64,000 nt of DNA from Coix lacryma-jobi var. lacryma-jobi (Eukaryota; Streptophyta; Magnoliopsida; Poales; Poaceae), in the NCBI GenBank assembly GCA_009763385.1, contig CM019823.1:28425668-28489667 (forward strand), given 5' to 3'. The notes beneath the pieces were generated by a model, which worked only from the letters and a program-made list of their open reading frames with translations, was not told the DNA's origin and made no database searches. The position numbers and the translations under genes were made by a program. This document shows positions 35,430 through 46,550 of the stretch, piece after piece (the stretch's first letter is position 1; each line of letters begins with the position of its first letter).

Positions 35430-36381
35430 AAGGAGAAGACAGGGCCTCCCCATCCTGGTCCGCATCCAACGCGGCGTCCTCGGCATTGGCGAGCGTCACG
35501 CCGTCGATGTAGAAGATGCGGCGGCAGACCCGGTTATGGCCACGGTAGTACTCTTCATCGCAATTGTAGCACAGCCCGAGGCGGCGGCGTTCCGCCTGCT
35601 CCTCCTGGGAAAGGCGTTTTACTGGTCTGGCCTCCATCTTGGCCGCGGGCGCGCCCGCCGGCGGAGCAAGGAGCGCAGGGCGCTGAGCTGGCGCCGGCAG
35701 CAGGCCGCGTGGCGCAGGCCGGCCGGGAAGCGAAGCCGGCTTGTCGAGCTCCATCAGCTCCACTTGGCGGGCCAGGCTCGTGGCGGCCGCGAGCGACTGC
35801 GAGTTGTGAATCTGAACCGCGTGGCTCAACGACGGCAGGAGTCCCCCCGTGAATAGCTGAACGCGCTGGGCTTCCTGCAGCGGACCGGCACGAGGTAGAA
35901 GCGCCTGAAAGCGGTTCTGATACTCCTCAACGGTACCCGTGCGCCGGCACTCAGTGAGCTCGTACAGCGGCGCTGAGCGCAGGGGCAGACCAAATCGCAG
36001 GTGGAGGAGATCCTTGAAGCGATTCCACCTGGGAGTCCCCTCGTCCTCTTGGAGCTGGATGTACCACAGCTGGGCGACGTCCTCCAGGTTGTATGAAGCC
36101 ATCCACACCTTCTCCTCCTCCATGATACGTTGCTGATGGAAATAAGATTCACATCGGTTGACGAAGATCAGAGGATCGGTCGTGCCATCATAGCGCGGAA
36201 AATCCATCTTTTGGAACCGCGGGGGACGATCATTGTGGTGCTGTCCATCCGAGCCGCCGCCCGGACTAGACGAGGACTTCTCCTTGTCCTTCAACGTCGC
36301 GACATCGGATTGCAGGGACGCGATCGTGCCCGTGAGGCTCTCAATCATCTTGGCGAGGTCGGCGTTGGAGGGATCCGCCAT
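35430..36381 (-). pseudogene. gypsy gag with CCHC-like knuckle
   Basis: Starts at ATG 36381 (MADPSNADLAKMIESL), followed by a short coiled coil (SDVATLKDKEK). The core retrotransposon gag domain has RFQKMDFPRYDG, VWMASYNLEDVAQLWYIQL and GTVEEYQNRFQALL. A CYNCDE...GHNRVC knuckle follows near 35560-35515. Just after DQDGEALSSPC the frame is lost: the protease continues in another frame, with a stop in the linking codons, suggesting a 1-nt frameshift in an ancestral gag-pro frame. Confidence 0.85.
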
Positions 36382-36515
36382 GGGTGAGGAGGCGGAGGTG
36401 GCTGAAGGTGGAGATGGTGGAGGGCTGGGTGGCGGTGCGGCGGACTGGAAGGCAGCGGCGGCGGGCGGGTCGGCGGAGCTGGAAGACGAGGATCGGCATG
36501 ACCGTGATATCAGGT

Positions 36516-36914
36516 TGTCAAGGGCGTCGAACCCTTGGGTAGCTGGACCTCGGCTACGTAGTTCGTAGCCGCGATCCGTCTTCTAGGGCGAGGTTATGCC
36601 CCTCAGCTTCCTAGGCTTGAGAGCATGAGAGGAGGAGATAGATTGATTTGATAATATCTTTGCTTAGATTGAAAGGATACATAGTCCCTCTATTTATAGT
36701 CCTGGGAAGACTTAGCCCTTAAGTAATCTAATCAAACCCTAAACTAATCTAATCCGACGGCGGAGGCGCTACAGTACCTCGTGAACAGTACCCGCGATGC
36801 TACAGTACTCGCGGGTACTGTTCATGTTGGGCCTGCTTTAGGCCCAGCCAAGTGCGCGCCCGCTGCTCTAGCCCTGCGGCTGTCCCTCTGGTGCATGTGC
36901 GCCTTCACATGACA
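36516..36914 (-). repeat. 5' LTR of the gypsy element
   Basis: 399 bp partner of 34301-34691, ending CTTCACATGACA before the TCATA duplication. It lacks a 5-nt segment near CTTCCTAGG that the other copy has, and carries an extra stretch around GTTCATGTTGGGCC. Confidence 0.93.
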
Positions 36915-36919
36915 TCATA

Positions 36920-37356
36920 TGCTAACATAAATGGATCCCATATAATAACAATCCATGTTATTCCACTGAAACGGTGAAGCCTCTCGCGGCTTGCAGTAAA
37001 CGACATCTTTATTCCTTTTTTGGCTTTCGCTGTGATAAGTTACTAGTGAGTTACATTTGTACTAGTATTATGAGTAAAGAGGTGCAAATGAATATGTGCA
37101 AGTTTGAGTTTCTGCATGGACATTTCAAAATTATGGATGTTGAGCCAATGAACTCGAGGGTTGCTAGCTGGGTTGTTTTACTCGGTTAGTTGACTGCTGG
37201 TCTCAGTGGAAATCTCATGTATGGAGAGTTCGACTCTCTTACTGGAATGATTTAAACCTTTTATTTACTTAGAAATAATTATAAAGTGGACTATTTTTGT
37301 ACTACTAAAAGCCCTGCAGGGTGGTCTCGTTTCTATGGAGCATTTCCAGCAGGCTA
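36920..37356. other. intergenic DNA
   Basis: No gene. AT-rich, with an unremarkable open frame at 36974-37189 that has no recognisable features. It is probably the original 3' flank of PRP4 displaced by the gypsy insertion. Confidence 0.4.
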
Positions 37357-37639
37357 CTCCCTCAGCTCTAAATAAATTACAAGTCATTCAAATACAGAAT
37401 TGCTAAATTGTACTTCCAATAATCTTAGATAGTAAAAAAAAAATAAGTTTAATCGGAATTATAGAGAAATATAAAAATTTGTGACATCATATAGGTATAT
37501 TATGAAAATATAACTAACAAAAAATATAATACTACTTAATTGGTATCATAAATATTATTATATTATTATATAAATTTAGTCAACTTATAAATTTTTGACT
37601 CTTTAAAATTCTTGAAATGAATTATAATTTAGGATGGAG
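37357..37639. mobile_element. Stowaway-like MITE (283 bp)
   Basis: Left CTCCCTCAGCTCTAAATAAA with the following TTACAAGTC, right ATGAATTATAATTTAGGATG ending GGAG, TA on both sides (37355-37356, 37640-37641). The interior is very AT-rich. Confidence 0.75.
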
Positions 37640-38474
37640 TACCTAACAACAGCCCCTTACTGGCAGCGCCTTAGCTCTAAAGATCTTTGTAAAATTTTAA
37701 GTTCTCGTGATAAATTTGTTTCTATGATAAATTGAAATGCACTAAACCTTTACATTTACTCCAGAATAGGGGAAAAAAAAGATCAATTGAATCGCTTCAT
37801 ACTGCCCACAGCCTAAATTTCTGTAGCTAGGGACGGACAGCTCAAAAATTCGTGAAGCTGGAGCTCTAATCAACACTTGAGAGCCTCATGCATATATATG
37901 CATGGTATCTATAGCTATTTTATTATGAAAAGGAAGATTTCGACAGGTAAGTTATGCAAATCAAATACAAACGTTTAACTTGAGGGTGCAAATTAAACCA
38001 AGACAACACCACAAATCCAGCAAGTCATCCTTACACAGAGAGTAAACATAATGGCATAGGATTGTACCTCTCTATAACAACATACCAGAGAGTAAACATA
38101 TTGCAGCAACCTATAGCGATGTAACCACAGTACAGTACGAGCGACAAGGAGAATCGTTTTTCTTCAAATCTGATGAAGCACTTCCACTTGGCTTGGCATG
38201 CCATGCGTATCCAGCAAGCTCTTTCCCCAACTGAGGTTGCCTTTCGAACCAGGGTCACGTATCCTCTCTGGGTCCAACAATTAACATCCAACCAATGATC
38301 CCTTTCATCTGCTACCACATCACAAAAACCGTTTCACAGAGGTAGATGGCACAAAAGGGCACCAACCATTGCAGGCTCATCCCATGGCAGTATCATACGA
38401 CAGGAAGCTCAGTCGGAGCATGCATTGGCAACTGGCAGCCTTCTCCACTTATCTGCATTGTCAACTCCAGATCT
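37640..38474. other. intergenic DNA / 3' flank of R3H gene
   Basis: Contains the 3' UTR of the minus-strand R3H gene at its right side. A short direct repeat, CAGAGAGTAAACATA, occurs at 38036 and 38086. No gene seen. Confidence 0.4.
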
Positions 38475-40860
38475 TTACTTCGGTTTGGGCAGTGCACCAT
38501 AACTTCCTCGAGCTGCAGACAGCCCCAGTGCATGTGCAAACATTCTTCTAGCTGCTCCAGTCTGCTCTTTCTTCAAGCTTTCAGCAGTAGCAGCTCTAGT
38601 ATTAGTTGTGTGGCACCTTTGGCTTGATGGAGTTTGAGACGAGTTTCTACCAGCTGAGTTTGGCTTCCGATTTCGAACTGCTTCTCTATTATCTGGTGTA
38701 ACTGGGCAGAAGTTGTTCCTGCTATGTGTCGGAATTTTTTTCCCATTCGACAGCTCTTTTCCTCTGCTTTCTAAGGAGGCAACTGTCTCCGTGGTATTTT
38801 GAACCTTCTGACCAAGTGCATGGGCAATCATCCTTTGAGCAACGACAGGAACCTGTCTACATTTCACATATGATCTATTATTTCCATTGGCATCATCCAC
38901 AGAGAAGATTCGCTCACGAGCAGCTCGATAAGCAGCCTCCCTCTCCTTCAACGATGCTCCTGGAAGTACTGCTGGCTGCTTCAGAGGTTTCAAGTCTGAA
39001 AGAAAAGGGCTGGTTACTGGTTGTACCTTTCATTTTTTAAATCCGCATGCTTCTATGTAAATTTATATGTTGAGATCCATGCAAATAATGTTTACCAAAT
39101 TCCTATTTGTAACCACAAGACTTTTGGCTGAAAGGCAGAGTTCATATCCTGCATACCTGTATGATCTTTCAGATGCGAGTTTTTAACAGAAACATCTTCT
39201 TGGACAACATCTGTCTTCTGAGGTTTCTTAAAATCTGATGATACAAGAATAACAACTAGTTACACAGGAGTGAGTATACGAGACCTTACACTGATATGCA
39301 TAATAGTGGCTATAATAACATTACATGATGTATTCAGAGTTTTTTGGGGCAACAATAGCTAGGCATAAAAACAAGTTTGTCCTCTGAAGTATCAGCATAT
39401 GTCCATAGAAACAGCAAAAGGCACATATGTCCATACAAACAGCGAATGTTGCAAATGAACCAGATAATACGGATGTATTGGCTAACAAAGCCCGCAAGAC
39501 CATGGGTGTAGATGTATTTCTACAACCATTTTTCATACATCTATTGCAAAATCTTGCTTATACAAGATATAATTTGCTTGTCTAGCTCCTTATAGGTAGA
39601 TTATGACACTAAGTCTGTCCAAATACTAGATGCACATGATACAGCAGATAAAATACCCCTCTTTTTTTATTATAAATGGGCAGAAAAAGCGACTCACCTG
39701 TATCATTTCTGGTTAGCACAACAGACGTCAAATCATCACTATTATCAAACTTCCATAACACATCACTAACAAGGACAGATGGGCTGCAACAAACGAGATA
39801 ACTAATTCAACCTCTAAAGGGAAAAATACAACAGCTAAGTATTTACTCAATCGATAAGATATAGCATAGCTTTTGAGATAAATATAGTATAGAAAGAAAA
39901 GAGCAGCTGAGAGCAACAACAAAAGGTAAATCCAACTTCCAACATGAAGAAAGCAACATGTAAGATGCTAAGGATACAAGGTGCAGTTGAAGCTCACAAT
40001 AGTACGGCACCCAAAAGAATATGCATAGGTCTGCATAGGTCCAAATTATAGGAACAGTTTTTTTTTTTTCAGGTCCAACACTCTAAGGAACAGAATGAGC
40101 TGGGGTGCAACTGGGTCAGATGTAGAGCAAAGAAGTGACCATATCTATTTATACATCCAAACAGAATATCATACTAAGAGATTACATATATCAGCGAACA
40201 ACTGTAAAGTTGTGTCTTTGGCTGCAAATTGATTTCTCCTGTATTCATCCAAGCATCAAATGCTGGTTTAAAGATACTTGAAACATACTAATATTGTGGT
40301 GCATTGGGGGTTCTGATCTAATGTTAGAACATAATAAGTCTATAAAACAGAAAAGCAAAGGCATAAGGATAACAAGCAACAAGTCAAGAAGGCACGGCAT
40401 GAAGAGAGAGTTTATTTGAATCAAACTTGGCAACGTACATGGCTGTTTCAGGGCAGCGCTGGAGGACTAAATGTCGATCCTCGCCTTCACCAACCGATTC
40501 ATGAGCGAACCTAGGTAGAAGCAGGCAAATTAGCTAGCAGGAGTACCCAATTAAGCTAGCAGGAGTACACAACACATCATCCCAATTAAGCTAGCAGGAG
40601 TACCCATAAATTTCAGCAAGGCGGTGCAGAAGAAGGCGGTGGTAGGCCCCGGCAGGCTGGAGCTCTATCGTATCCGCAGGGTCCTCGTCCTCGTCCTCTT
40701 CACGGTCGCCGTCGCCGTCGCCGCCGCCGTCGTGGCAGTGCAGCTGCTGGAGGGCTGCGATTAGGGCCTCCTCGGTGGAGAGGATGAGGTGCTTGCTGTG
40801 CAGGTTGTCCTTGATGAGCGAGGCCAGCTCCTCGACCATGGCGAACTGAGTGGTAGCCAT
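38475..40860 (-). CDS. R3H-SUZ domain nucleic-acid-binding protein
   Basis: Likely cytoplasmic/nuclear protein binding single-stranded nucleic acid, as in plant R3H-SUZ proteins. Exons on minus: 40860-40604, 40510-40439, 39783-39698, 39234-39157, 38995-38475 (1014 nt, 337 residues), all GT-AG and in phase. Residues 1-50 are helical (MATTQFAMVEELASLIKDNL), then an acidic run (DREEDEDED). The R3H motif RLLLH with LAEIYGFAHESVGEGEDRHL crosses the first junction (about residues 72-100). The SUZ-type motif SLKEREAAYRAARERIF sits at the start of exon 5. The Ser/Asn-rich rest ends in RRMFAHALGLSA and a basic tail. The start at 40860 is the first ATG in frame; upstream codons in frame are open but lack an ATG. 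Specific targets unknown. Confidence 0.92.
40532..40606 (-). repeat. triplicated donor-site segment in R3H intron 1
   Basis: CTAGCAGGAGTAC occurs at 40534, 40556 and 40591 (plus strand). The 40591 copy includes the complement of the real exon 1 donor (GG|GTACTCCTGCTAG). The other two put the same donor-like sequence 35-57 bases into the intron. Confidence 0.82.
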
Positions 40861-41066
40861 CTCCCGATTGGATTGCTGGTGGAAGCAGCGAGCCAATTCC
40901 AATCTGCCGAGAGCTGAAGGGCGGAAGTGGTGCTGAGGAAAGCAAGCCGAAAGCCTAGCCTAGCGCAGCCGCAACTGCAATTGGGGAGGGGAGGTCGGGG
41001 GAGGCGGGGAGGGGAGCTGAGGCTGGAGGAGAAGGGGATTCGTAGGAAAACCCTGGGCTGAAGCAA
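40861..41066 (-). promoter_or_regulatory. 5' leader/promoter of R3H gene
   Basis: GC- and G-rich on the plus strand (GGGGAGGGGAGG-type words), C/CT-rich in the gene's own direction, as is common in plant 5' UTRs. No TATA box is clear. Confidence 0.4.
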
Positions 41067-42170
41067 GCATCAAGTAGCTAGGGCATGGACGCCGTGGAGG
41101 GAGCGGGGATTCAGCAAAGCGTAGGCTTGGGTATCCGTATAGATGTGGAATCGGAACTTGGGTCCAACCGGAATTGGAACTGGAATTGGAATTGGAATTG
41201 CCAGGGACGGACAGTCGGACACGCAATTCCCCGTCAAGGATAGAGTACGGATTCCCGTCCCCACGGGAAGAAAAATTCTCCGTTCACGTTTGCAGGGATC
41301 TTTTCCTCACATCTCCGTCTCATATGAGAGAATTTATCCTCGCGCAAAATCCATGCCTATTACAAAATGCGATATTTAGGGACTAAAAGCAAATTCATGG
41401 TGTTAAATCAATATAAATTGAACAAACAAGATTTCATATTACAAGAAATATCTACTTTAGAGTTTACTCTTATATTATGTTATATGTGTTGAGCTTTTGG
41501 TAAGATTTTAGCATACCAAGGGCCTCTTGGTGATATGGATCTAGGGTATCTCACTGCTTGAATAAGAGCCCATTACTATTTGGGCGGGCTGATGCTGGCG
41601 AAGATGAGATCCAACTAATTAGGGTGCTTCATCGAACATGATGAACAAATAACCTAGCGTCCAGAGCTTGGACAATGACTTTCTCAAGATATAACAGATC
41701 ATATGCTTAGATTCCCTGGAAACATATATGTACATTTGATTTGGAACCTTATACTGATACTCTATGAACTACATAAAGAGGGATAGAGAGCTCCCCATAC
41801 GTATCTGTATAATTCACAGACAACTAGTCATCAGTGCCCTGTAAACCTAAGCATACAACATAAAAGAGATCTACTCTTAACTGGACGTAGGGTACCTCAT
41901 ACCTGAACCAATGTAAATATGTATCTCATGTGCTACCCTTCTAATATATTATGTGTGATAAATTTGCATTGCTAGAGCCGATGCATTTGACATGGCTAAT
42001 TTGAAGGTAAGAGCGAGTTCATGGGGTAGGTACACGTACCTGTCCCCGTAAACCCAACGAAGACTAAAGTTTCCCGTTTCAGTTCCCGTGGAGATTAAAT
42101 CGTCCACATCTTCGACCCCTAATAGGAGAATTCCTGTATGGAAAGACATGGATCGGGTTACCATTGCCAT
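41067..42170. other. intergenic DNA with GGAATT microsatellite
   Basis: A degenerate (GGAATT)n/(GGAACT)n run at 41169-41201 is followed by CCCGTCCCCACGGGAAG (short palindrome). Near 42040-42090 are TACCTGTCCCCGTAAACCC and TTCCCGTTTCAGTTCCCGTG. The paired CCCGT words at both ends may mark an old transposon, but I cannot find its borders. No gene. Confidence 0.4.
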
Positions 42171-44649
42171 TGAAAGGACCTAAGGTGTCGCCTAGAGGGA
42201 GGTGAATAGGCTTTTCTGAAAATTTACAACTTATAATGCGGAAGCAATTAGTATGTGAGTTTCCAATTACTTGGAAACTCCCAATCGGAGTAAAACAACC
42301 CCTTAAGAGACAAACACAAAATATATGACTTATATTTAATACACCTAGAAGCTATCACCCTGCACCACAAAGATTAGCTCAAGGATTAAACAATTTGGGC
42401 GCAGTCAGTAAATACCGGACATGTCCGGTATAATACCGGACAAGTCCGGTATGCACGGGTTGTGCAGGACTGCTCCTTTTCTTCTCCAATTTCTCACACA
42501 ACCTGCAATCACTATGTATGATGTATATATAGAACTGATTGCTTGCAAAACAACTAGCACAACGAAGAATAACAAATAGCCAAAAGTAAAGCACAAAGAA
42601 ATGACACGGTATTTGTTTCACCGAAGTTCGGCACCCCCTCGGGTCCTAGTCTCCGTTGAGCCGGCTGCGAGCTACCACAAAGGTGGGCTCTAGAGGACAC
42701 CACGAGTCACTCTAGCCGCGGTCTATTTCACCCGCAATGCTCCTTCCACTAGTTGATCTCTTTTGAGGAGAGATCGAACCTTCACAAACTTTCCGAGGCA
42801 CTCCACAAAGCTCTTGGGTGCTCAACGGCGACGCCTAGCCGTCCAGGACCGTAGAGTCCAAGAGTAACGAATGCGCACAACAAGATCGACGATTTGCACA
42901 AGTGATCAAGAAGTGGCTTGCTCTCTAATTTGAATCTCTCTCAACCCACAAATGGATTTGGCAATTAGAAGTCAATCACTCACTAAGAGAGGGTTGGAAA
43001 GTGTTTTGAAAGGCTTAGAATGAGTGTGGGAACCAGTAGAATCAGCAGCCTCCAAAGGTGGAGGCTTGGGGGTATTTATAAGCCCACATTCGAAACTAGC
43101 CGTTTTCTAGCCGTTGGCTGAGTCAGCTCATACCGGACATGTCCGGTATGACTTCACTGCGTGAGGAACACACTGAATAGACCAACTTTCAAACTTCCCA
43201 AAAGATCCCGGTAGTACCGACCACAAGGTCGGTAGTACCGCTAGTTGCCAAGGGGTTTTCGCAACCTCTCTGAGTTGGACCAATTTTGGCCTACCGGTAG
43301 TACCGCTATAACTCCGGTAGTACCGGTCGGTAGTACCGACCCAAGGGGCGGTAGTACCGCCCATCACAAAGATACTGTTAGCCACAAATCCGCAAATACC
43401 GGACATGTCCGGTATGACTTCACTGCGCGAGAAATATCCTTAACCAACCATCTTTTCAAACCCCTAAAAGGATCTCAGTAGTACCGACCACCAGGTCGGT
43501 AGTACCGACAGTTAAGTTGGGGGGGGTTTGCAACCTCTCTGTGTTGGGCCAAATTATGCCTGCCGGTAGTACCGCTATAACTCCGGTAGTACCTATCGGT
43601 AGTACCGACGCAAGAGTCGGTAGTACCGCCCGTACACAGGCTGCGAGACAGAACTCCGCAAATACCGGACATGTCCGGTATTGACTCCATGCGCCAGAGC
43701 TAACTGCTAGATTAGGGAGAGCCGCACCACTGAAGGTTCATACCGGACATGTTCGGTATGTATGGACTCTACGCACTAGGGCTGTCAGTAGGCCAGAAGG
43801 ATGGTCGCACTGCTGTGGGCTCATACCGGACATGTCTGGTATGCACAGACAGTGCAGCAAAAACCTGAAAGTTAGTTCTAGCTCTCTCATGTCTCACTTA
43901 GGTCGGTTTGAGCACTTATGAAGAATCATCTACTATATGTTGCATCCCTCTTAATAGTACGACTTTCCTATTTACTCAAGATAAATTGAAAAACAAGATT
44001 TAAACCTCTTGAGTTGATCTCCATTTGAACCAAAGCCGCTTGACTTCATTTTCCATATTGAGAGGAATGGATGTCATGTTTGGAAGTAGATGTCCTTCGA
44101 GCATAGCCTTCTTGAGCATGTGACTTGACTTCATGCAAGTGATAGAATGGAATTCCAAATGTGTCAAGTCACTTCAATCAATATTGTTGCTAGGAATGTT
44201 GATTCTCCACTAGATGCGATCTTCAAGCTTGATTGATCCTTCGACTAAATGCAAGTACTTTCTTCTTCACTCTAGCTAGGTTCTTCGGCCGCCAAGCCGT
44301 CACTTGCCCTTCACCCTTGCTTAGTACCTCAAAGACTCTTTCCTTGCTATCTTCACCATCTCAAGTCATTCAACCATACTTTGTTTTGAATCTTTTCGTA
44401 GCAATCATATATGAACCGTGATTATCCCACAATATGATAGCCCTCTACATCAATATCATTCCCATTGTTGTCATGTGCTTGGGATGTGATCTTCATACAA
44501 CAATTCATCATTTTGGCTTTGCATTTCATATTCAAGTACATAGTGAGATAATCATTTCCCTGTGTCACACTTAGCAAACATATTAGATCTTTAATCAATA
44601 TTGTCATCAAATCATCCAAAATCACACTTAAGTGCAACATGCACTTTCA
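42171..44649 (-). mobile_element. solo LTR, SIRE/Maximus-like (2.48 kb)
   Basis: Begins TGAAAGGACC and ends GCACTTTCA, with exact 5-bp GCCAT on both sides (42166-42170, 44650-44654). On the minus strand it starts TGAAAGTGCATG...CACTTAAGTGTGATTTTGG and ends with CACC(T)CCCTCTAGGCGACACC and AGGTCCTTTCA, as in long LTRs of SIRE/Maximus-type Ty1/copia elements of grasses. There is no coding region and no second LTR, so this is a solo LTR left by recombination. The family name is from memory of such ends; the solo-LTR structure is seen directly. Confidence 0.85.
42411..43851. repeat. palindrome family ATACCGGACATGTCCGGTAT in solo LTR
   Basis: The 20-base palindrome or near copies occur at about 42412, 42433 (GACAAGTCC variant), 43131, 43396, 43662, 43740 (one change) and 43822 (one change). 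Between them, 43206-43630 carries many GGTAGTACCG and CGGTAGTACCGAC words, often paired as inverted copies (e.g. ACCACAAGGTCGGT). Confidence 0.9.
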
Positions 44650-46293
44650 GCCATATATACCCTCAATAAAGGGATGGAGGCAGACTTTCAGACTCTATCT
44701 CTTCTCTTCTCTCCATATTTCTTTAAATTTATAGTCGACAAGTTGAGTTGTGAATACTTTCGAGCTGTAGCGGAGCGTGGGATAGAGGGGTAACTACAAT
44801 ATATTACTTGTGTGTGACAAAAAAGATTAACTCCAAACTACAGTCATGCAAGAAGCTTTTACTGTTTTTTAAGATCCAAGAGACGACTCTCATCCAGATG
44901 ACATACTAGGCTGGAACTATGGTTAAAATTAAAGATAGTATGAGGTACATTAAAGATAATTAAAGTTGACTAGATGCTTTGACTTCAGAAGATTGATTTG
45001 ACAAGAGAGAAAGGAGACAAGATTGATGGATGATAGAGAAAGAGCAGCTGCTAATGTCAAACCATAGTAAAAGTCATAGATAGTCAGAGCCTTGACATGT
45101 ATTGATGTTGTTTCAAACTAGAGACAAATGACCACTATCGCCTCTATCAGGCACCGCCAATGCTTTTGAGCTAGACAAAAGGACAAAATCCATATAGGCT
45201 TGTTCACTTGAACTTATTTTAGTTTTTTAATAGTGTGAGAGAATAAATCATAGTACGACTTAAGCGGGATTGGAGCAGAATGGACGATATGTTGTGGTAG
45301 ATAGTTTTTCAGGAACTCCTTAATAAGTACTCAAAACTCAATTTTGTTACTTCTTTGTGAAGTTGCAAGAAAATTATCTACCACAACATATCGTCCATTC
45401 TGCTCCAATCCCGCTCTGCGCTGCTCTTTTCATCCCTCACCGTTCCCTTCCCTTCCACCTCTTTCCCATACGGAAGAGAGAGTCGGTGAGGACGGATGAC
45501 CTTCACGTGCTTACACATGTCTCTATTAGTAGGTTTTCAATGGCGGTTATTTTTACCAATGGACAATGATATATCAGTTTCGTTTCATAGTTATGACCGT
45601 CAATGGAAAACTCTTTAGTTTTGCGTGAAGAAATCATACAGAGTCGAATGAAGATAAACTTCTTGGATTAAAACTACAGAGTCTAACAAGATCTAAAAAC
45701 TTGTATCTAACAACCTTTTCATTTGAGATTGTTTAGATTTTAAAATATTCAATATAAGTTTAGTTAAATAATCTTGCATTAAGACAAAATCAACATAAAC
45801 TTATAGTGTTTGATGAGATCTACACCTTTTTGTTTTTTTTAATTTAAGATCATTTAGAGTGCTAAATATGCATCACAAGATTTTAAAACGTGAACGAAAA
45901 CTAACAACATCTGTTATACAGTCACAAGTCATTGTATAGGTGAGATGGTACGAAAACTATTCCTGAGGGTTGCATTGGGACCATTGGTTTGATTCTTGAT
46001 GCAATGTATTTTTCGGTGATATCAACGCCACTTCGACAATGTTGTTTGTCAACTACCACATTAAAAAATCGACAGTAATGACCACCTTGAAACTGATAAT
46101 TACAGATATTTTTGTAGTGATGACTAATGATATGATCTTTCCAAGCAGGTTTTCTTTAATATATACTTTCTATGTTGTTCCGACATATTTGTCGCTGCTA
46201 ATTTACATATCAGTATTTTAATAGATTTTTAAAAATAATAATAACATTTATATCTCTAAATAAATTTATTATAAAAATATATTTAACAATATA
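44650..46293. other. intergenic DNA
   Basis: AT-rich with no supported gene. Holds a MITE-like piece (about 45186-45265, AGTGTGAGAGAATAAATC) and the 41-nt inverted repeat described separately. Confidence 0.4.
45263..45415. repeat. 41-nt perfect inverted repeat (hairpin)
   Basis: The arm from 45263 (AGCGGGATTGGAGCAGAATG, continuing GACGATATGTTGTGG) is mirrored base for base by the arm ending at 45415 (CATTCTGCTCCAATCCCGCT). The spacer is about 70 nt, and a few more bases pair imperfectly on the loop side. Confidence 0.92.
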
Positions 46294-46550
46294 CTCCATC
46301 TGTCCTTGAAAAAACGAATTCCTAGAATCCGTGCCGGTTAAATTTTTTTAACTTTAACTAACTTTATAGAAAAAAGTAATAGCATCTATGATATAAAATA
46401 GACATATTATGAAAATATATTCTATGATGTATCTAATGATATGAATTTGATATCATCAATCTTGATAGTTTTTTCTAAAATTTTGGTCAAAGTTTAAAAA
46501 GTTTGACTTAAGACAACTCTAGAAATTGATTCTTTCAGGGACGGAGGGAG
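46294..46550. mobile_element. Stowaway MITE (257 bp)
   Basis: Left CTCCATCTGTCCTTGAAAAA and right TCTTTCAGGGACGGAGGGAG, with TA at 46292-46293 and 46551-46552. The subterminal AATTCCTAGAAT pairs with TCTAGAAATTGATT. Confidence 0.85.

Larger units (their letters stand above)
34301..36914 (-). mobile_element. Ty3/gypsy LTR retrotransposon, internally deleted
   Basis: Two LTRs (34301-34691, 36516-36914) start TG and end CA and are flanked by TCATA (34296-34300, 36915-36919). The coding strand is minus: gag and protease are followed directly by the chromodomain-like tail, with reverse transcriptase, RNase H and most of integrase missing. A polypurine tract (read on minus, GAGGGGGGAGAGA) lies at 34692-34705. 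Next to the other LTR the sequence reads CCTGATATCACGGTC on minus, not the usual initiator-Met primer site. Intact target duplications and similar LTRs suggest a fairly young insertion, about 210 bp past the PRP4 stop. Confidence 0.94.

Noticed and set aside
35199..35852. Long plus-strand frame of 217 codons
   Set aside because: Shadow of the minus-strand gag-protease region; no features of its own.
43128..43690. Possible CRISPR-like array from regularly spaced palindromes
   Set aside because: Irregular spacing, imperfect units, eukaryotic LTR with target duplications; it is internal LTR repeat structure.
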